From assembly GCA_947574135.1 (NCBI GenBank), contig CANPIM010000006.1, forward strand, positions 17,329 to 81,328: DNA of 64,000 bases. Reading direction: 5' to 3'. Numbering within the stretch: the stretch's first letter is position 1; each line of letters opens with the position of its first letter. Of this stretch, positions 60,700 to 64,000 are shown one piece after another. The translations under genes were made by a program, and so were the position numbers. The notes below the pieces were generated by a model. It worked only from the letters and a program-made list of their open reading frames with translations, searched no databases and was not told the origin of the DNA. Source of the stretch: an uncultured Lachnospiraceae bacterium. Its GTDB lineage: Bacteria > Bacillota > Clostridia > Lachnospirales > Lachnospiraceae.

Positions 60700-61545
60700 T
60701 TGAAGAATGGAAAAGAGAAGCAGGAGGCGTATAGGATTGCTGCGCATTCGGCGGCGGGCCGGAAAAGAAGGGGCAATCAGGATTCGGTGTTGGTAAAAAC
60801 GGCCAGAACCAGGGAAGGACCGGTGGCCCTGGCCGCCGTGTGCGACGGGATGGGAGGACTGGCCAAGGGAGAGCTGGCCAGCGGCGCACTGGTCCGCATG
60901 CTTTCCCGATGGTTTGAGGAGGAGCTGCCGGGACTTCTTTTGGAGGGGAAGGGCCCGAAAGGAGGCTGGAGGAGGGTATTACAAGGGCCTGGGGGAAAGG
61001 AGGAGTTTACGGACAGGCTGTGGGAGAGCTGGACACAGCTTTTGCATCAGGCAAACGAAAGGCTCTGTGCTTATGGGAGGGAGAAAGGCGGTAAGCTTGG
61101 GAGCACGGCAGCCATTTTGCTCCTTAGGGGAGACCGGTATTATACGGCAAATGTGGGAGATTCCCGCATTTACAAGATAGAAAGGACACTTTTGCAGCTG
61201 ACCCGGGACCAGACTCTGGTGCAACAGGAGGTGGAGGCCGGCCGTTTAACCCGGGAGAAGGCCCGCCGGGATCCAAGACGGAGCATTCTGCTCCAGTGTA
61301 TGGGAGCTTCCGGGGGGATCTGTCCGGATTTTCAGGTGGGAAGGGCAAAGGGAACTCCTGTTTTTCTGTTGTGCAGTGACGGATTTCGCCATGTGGTCAC
61401 AGAGCAGGAGTTATTTGCAGGACTTTCTCCGGAAAAGATTTGCGGAGAGCAGGCCATGAAACGGGCGCTGGAGAAGCTTGTACGTCTGAATCAGGAGCGG
61501 CAGGAGCCGGATGATATTTCGGCCATTCTGATTGGAAAAAATTGA
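60700..61545 (+). CDS. PP2C-family Ser/Thr protein phosphatase
   Basis: 281 aa. Metal-binding motifs RRGNQDSVLV, CDGMGGLAKGELAS, NVGDSRIYKI and the C-terminal DDISAIL are all present. The TTG start at 60700 has GGAAAGG seven bases before it and no better codon precedes the motif region. An extra low-complexity loop (about residues 78-95) enlarges it slightly. The membrane kinase gene follows 12 nt after its stop, so the two form a phosphorylation switch. Confidence 0.88.
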   Translation: MKNGKEKQEAYRIAAHSAAGRKRRGNQDSVLVKTARTREGPVALAAVCDGMGGLAKGELASGALVRMLSRWFEEELPGLLLEGKGPKGGWRRVLQGPGGKEEFTDRLWESWTQLLHQANERLCAYGREKGGKLGSTAAILLLRGDRYYTANVGDSRIYKIERTLLQLTRDQTLVQQEVEAGRLTREKARRDPRRSILLQCMGASGGICPDFQVGRAKGTPVFLLCSDGFRHVVTEQELFAGLSPEKICGEQAMKRALEKLVRLNQERQEPDDISAILIGKN

Positions 61546-61557
61546 CAGGGAGGGAGC

Positions 61558-63276
61558 ATGCTGGAGATCGGGGCGCTGGTGGACGGCAAATACCGCATAT
61601 TGCGAAAATGCGGACAGGGCGGCATGAGTGTGGTTTATATGGCAGTAAATGAGCGGGCAAACAAAACCTGGGCCATTAAGGAGGTGCGCAAGGACGGGGT
61701 ACAGGATTTTGAGGTGGTAAAGCAAGGGCTGATTATGGAAACCGATTTGCTGAAGCGCCTGCAGCATCCCCATTTGCCCTGTATTGTGGATGTGATTGAT
61801 CAGGAGGGAACCTTTCTCATTGTGATGGACTATATTGAAGGCCAAACCCTGGGGGATGTGCTGGACCAGGAGGGTCCCCAGTCTCAGGAGCGGGTGCTGG
61901 ACTGGGCCCGACAGCTCTGCGACGTGCTGTGCTATCTCCACTCCCGGAGGCCGGCCATTATTTACCGGGATATGAAGCCCTCCAATGTTATGCTAAAGCC
62001 TGACGGAAATGTGGTGCTTCTTGATTTTGGCACAGCACGGGAATATAAGGAGACCAAAGCAGGAGACACTAGGTGTCTGGGAACCCGGGGCTACGCGGCT
62101 CCTGAGCAGTACGGCGGACAGGGACAGACGGATGCCAGAACGGATCTCTTTTGCCTGGGAGCAGCCATGTATCATCTGCTTACCGGCCACAATCCCAGTG
62201 AGCCTCCTTATGAGATGTATCCCATCCGGCACTGGCGGCCGGAGCTCTCTTCCGGGCTGGAGGAGATTATACTTACCTGCACCCAAAGCAATCCGGACTA
62301 CCGCTATCAGTCCGGAGAGGAGCTTTTGTATGCCCTGGACAATTACTGGAAAATTGACCAGACCTACCGGAGGAGACAAAAAGCACACCTTAAGCTGTTT
62401 CTCATGCCGTCAGTGTTGTCCCTCTCCCTGGCTCTTTGCGCTGTGGGAGCCTATGGGAAGCGGCAGCACATGATGAACAGTAGCTATGACGCCTATCTTA
62501 TGGCGGCAAAAAATTCTACAGGCAAGGCCGATGAGGTGGACAATTACAAAAAGGCCATTCAACTGGATCCTGCTCGAAAAGATGCATATCTGGAGCTTTT
62601 ACAGGAGGGCTTTCTGGATGATCAAATCTTTACTATGGAAGAGAGTGAGGAGCTGCGCAGAATTTTGATTACCTATGGATCCAACGGAAAGACCAATGAG
62701 GCGGAATTTTTTCAAAATAAGGAGGGCTATGAGGAGTTTGCCTATGAGGCCGGGATTGCCTACTACTATAAATTTGAGGAAAAAAACAGCAAAAAGAATG
62801 CCAGGGGATATCTGGGAATTGCTGCAGAGGCCCAAAGCCTTACCCCGGTGCAGAGAGAGCGGGCCCGGCGTTTGTGGGTCATTGCAGGGTATTATGCCAG
62901 GATTGGCATACCGGATGCGGCCGGAGATGCATCCGTAAGCTGCCGGGACTACTGGGAGGATCTGGTGGAGCTTTCAAAGGGAAATCTGGTGGAGGCTGAC
63001 AATGCCCGCACAGCCCTGGTCATGTATGAGGAGCTGGCGAGCCAGATGGTTTCCCGGGCCGGTGATTTCCGGAGAGACGGGGTGAGCCGGGAGGAGCTGG
63101 AAGAGCAGGTATATCATATTCGACAGCATTTGGAGACGGATTTTTCTTCCCTGGGGGGAGAAGGGATGGGGGAGCTTGCCAGGGAGATTGGGGAGCTTAA
63201 GGAAGCCTTAGACCAGGCGGAGCGCATGATTTGCTCGGCCTATGAGGGAAGCAGGCAGGACGCTGTTCAGGAATAG
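61558..63276 (+). CDS. Membrane-anchored Ser/Thr protein kinase
   Basis: 572 aa. Kinase domain (1-270): GQGGMSVVYMA glycine loop, WAIKEV lysine, IIYRDMKPSN catalytic loop (YRD in place of HRD), LLDFGTAR and GYAAPEQY. One transmembrane helix (about 279-300) separates it from an extracellular part of about 270 residues with TPR-like helices (DEVDNYKKAIQLDPARKDAYLEL); no PASTA repeats are seen. The partner phosphatase is just upstream. It probably senses an envelope signal; the ligand is unknown. Confidence 0.88.
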   Translation: MLEIGALVDGKYRILRKCGQGGMSVVYMAVNERANKTWAIKEVRKDGVQDFEVVKQGLIMETDLLKRLQHPHLPCIVDVIDQEGTFLIVMDYIEGQTLGDVLDQEGPQSQERVLDWARQLCDVLCYLHSRRPAIIYRDMKPSNVMLKPDGNVVLLDFGTAREYKETKAGDTRCLGTRGYAAPEQYGGQGQTDARTDLFCLGAAMYHLLTGHNPSEPPYEMYPIRHWRPELSSGLEEIILTCTQSNPDYRYQSGEELLYALDNYWKIDQTYRRRQKAHLKLFLMPSVLSLSLALCAVGAYGKRQHMMNSSYDAYLMAAKNSTGKADEVDNYKKAIQLDPARKDAYLELLQEGFLDDQIFTMEESEELRRILITYGSNGKTNEAEFFQNKEGYEEFAYEAGIAYYYKFEEKNSKKNARGYLGIAAEAQSLTPVQRERARRLWVIAGYYARIGIPDAAGDASVSCRDYWEDLVELSKGNLVEADNARTALVMYEELASQMVSRAGDFRRDGVSREELEEQVYHIRQHLETDFSSLGGEGMGELAREIGELKEALDQAERMICSAYEGSRQDAVQE

Positions 63277-63316
63277 GGGACAGGAGGTATGGGTTCTGGA
63301 GGGGATAACCAGACAG

Positions 63317-63565
63317 ATGGAATACTGGGAAAGGTTGTTTTGGCTGTGTCTGGCACTCTCCCTGTTGAGCCTGGCCGTGGCCGTATGGCTGTTTTTTGCA
63401 CTACATATCAGAACAGTCCTGGAAGAAATCACCAGGCTGCAGGCTGTAGGGCCCGGCTGCAGGAGGAAAAAAGGAAAGGCTCCCATAGCAGAGAAAAAGG
63501 TGGTAAAGGGATGCTTTATACTGGAGCGGGAGATAATGGTCATACACACACAGGAGGAGCTGTGA
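63317..63565 (+). CDS. Small membrane protein
   Basis: About 82 aa from the ATG at 63317. One long hydrophobic stretch (LFWLCLALSLLSLAVAVWLFF, residues 7-27) is followed by a basic tail (RRKKGKAPIAEKK). The open frame continues upstream to a GTG at 63242 overlapping the kinase; GGAGGGG precedes the chosen ATG. A competing frame from the ATG at 63289 has a better site but no protein-like features. Function unknown, possibly a partner of the kinase. Confidence 0.6.
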   Translation: MEYWERLFWLCLALSLLSLAVAVWLFFALHIRTVLEEITRLQAVGPGCRRKKGKAPIAEKKVVKGCFILEREIMVIHTQEEL

Positions 63566-63654
63566 AGGGAATTATGACTGAAAACGGGCAGAGGAGAATG
63601 GAGAGATAAGAGCCGGGCATTATGGAGTTAGGCAGTATGGGGAAAGGAGCAGGT

Positions 63655-64000
63655 ATGGAAAAGCGAATGGGGAAAAGAAAGACAAGGGCGCTGGGGCTTT
63701 GGCTGGCTTTGGCCGGCTGTGTTTTGGCAAGTGGCAGCAGGGAAGCCTGGGAAAGCCATGCGGCCCGGGAGGAGATGGACTGGGAGGAGCCTTCCGTTCA
63801 GGAGGAGGTGCTGAGCCTGGGAGATGTGTGGAACGATGCCGGGTATTGTGCCCGGGATGGAGAGGGGATCTACTATTTTCAGAACGATCTCCAGGTAACC
63901 TTTCATATAGCCGGGGTGCTTGTGGAGGCAGAGGAAACTGAAAAGGAGGAGCCGGAGGAAGGAGAAAAAGGGCAGGAAAAGGAGCCAGGAGAAGAAAAGG
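63655..64000 (+). CDS. Putative lipoprotein (partial, runs off right edge)
   Basis: At least 115 aa. The N-terminus is basic, then a hydrophobic stretch LGLWLALAGC with the cysteine fitting a lipobox, then SLGDVWNDAGYCARDGEGIYYFQ and a low-complexity Glu/Lys/Gly tail that is still open at the window end. The start has AAGGAG just upstream. Co-oriented with the phosphatase-kinase genes, so part of the same envelope signalling cluster. Confidence 0.65.
   Translation, partial: MEKRMGKRKTRALGLWLALAGCVLASGSREAWESHAAREEMDWEEPSVQEEVLSLGDVWNDAGYCARDGEGIYYFQNDLQVTFHIAGVLVEAEETEKEEPEEGEKGQEKEPGEEK

Noticed and set aside
63289..63609. Alternative 106-codon frame with a good ribosome binding site
   Set aside because: It is low-complexity Gly/Arg/His-rich and overlaps the frame with a clear transmembrane helix, which is the more protein-like reading.

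Overview
The window looks like chromosomal DNA of a gut-type Firmicute, most likely a member of the Lachnospiraceae or a close clostridial relative. The signs are strong AGGAGG ribosome binding sites, sigma-A promoters of the TTGACA/TATAAT type, clostridial ECF sigma/anti-sigma pairs, a BlaI/BlaR1-type locus, rubrerythrin, D-2-hydroxyacid dehydrogenases, and an Hsp70/TPR and PP2C/kinase neighbourhood. Base composition is roughly balanced to slightly GC-rich. No rRNA, tRNA, CRISPR array, insertion sequence or prophage is visible. The species cannot be named from the sequence alone.

Layout, left to right. 1-2.1 kb: a decaying patch with a split transketolase whose N-terminal half carries an in-frame amber codon, and a flavin oxidoreductase reduced to its two ends. 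2.1-6.4 kb: a shikimate dehydrogenase homologue, then on the minus strand a response regulator, histidine kinase, ABC ATPase and permease (lantibiotic/bacitracin-immunity type). 6.6-15.1 kb: an AraC regulator followed by a catabolic run of genes (HpcH-type aldolase, two D-2-hydroxyacid dehydrogenases, a ketopantoate-reductase homologue, an esterase, a DUF1648-like membrane protein and an Fe-S protein). 15.2-20.7 kb: a probably frameshifted lipoprotein, ilvE, and an isoaspartyl dipeptidase with a YfcC-family transporter. 21.2-25.1 kb: a BlaI-type repressor with a clear operator and a very large BlaR1-like metalloprotease. 25.2-29 kb: an RluA-family pseudouridine synthase, a DUF4143 gene fragment, a dicarboxylate/amino-acid symporter and an orphan DNA methyltransferase. 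29.1-32.2 kb: two convergent ECF sigma/anti-sigma pairs, one of them SigV/RsiV (lysozyme sensing). 32.4-37.3 kb: a two-component system and an FtsX-type ABC exporter whose two promoters share the same predicted response-regulator box.

37.4-47.6 kb is the most coherent and interesting block. It holds otnK and otnC (four-carbon acid sugar kinase and decarboxylase) behind a near-perfect sigma-54 promoter, a PrpR-type sigma-54 activator, a GntP-family permease behind a second near-perfect sigma-54 promoter, two dehydrogenases whose substrates are not obvious, and the rpoN gene itself. This reads as a self-contained sigma-54 regulon for uptake and degradation of a sugar acid.

47.6-64 kb: nagA and nagB, galE, a membrane glycosyltransferase, rubrerythrin, a short Hsp70 (HscC-like), a 471-bp gap with three 33-bp tandem repeats next to a 181-nt almost full-length palindrome, a giant TPR protein with a degenerate J domain, pyrG, and the start of a signalling cluster (PP2C phosphatase, membrane Ser/Thr kinase, small membrane protein, lipoprotein) running off the right edge.

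Gene starts were chosen from visible ribosome binding sites. All functional assignments rest on recognised motifs, without database searches.
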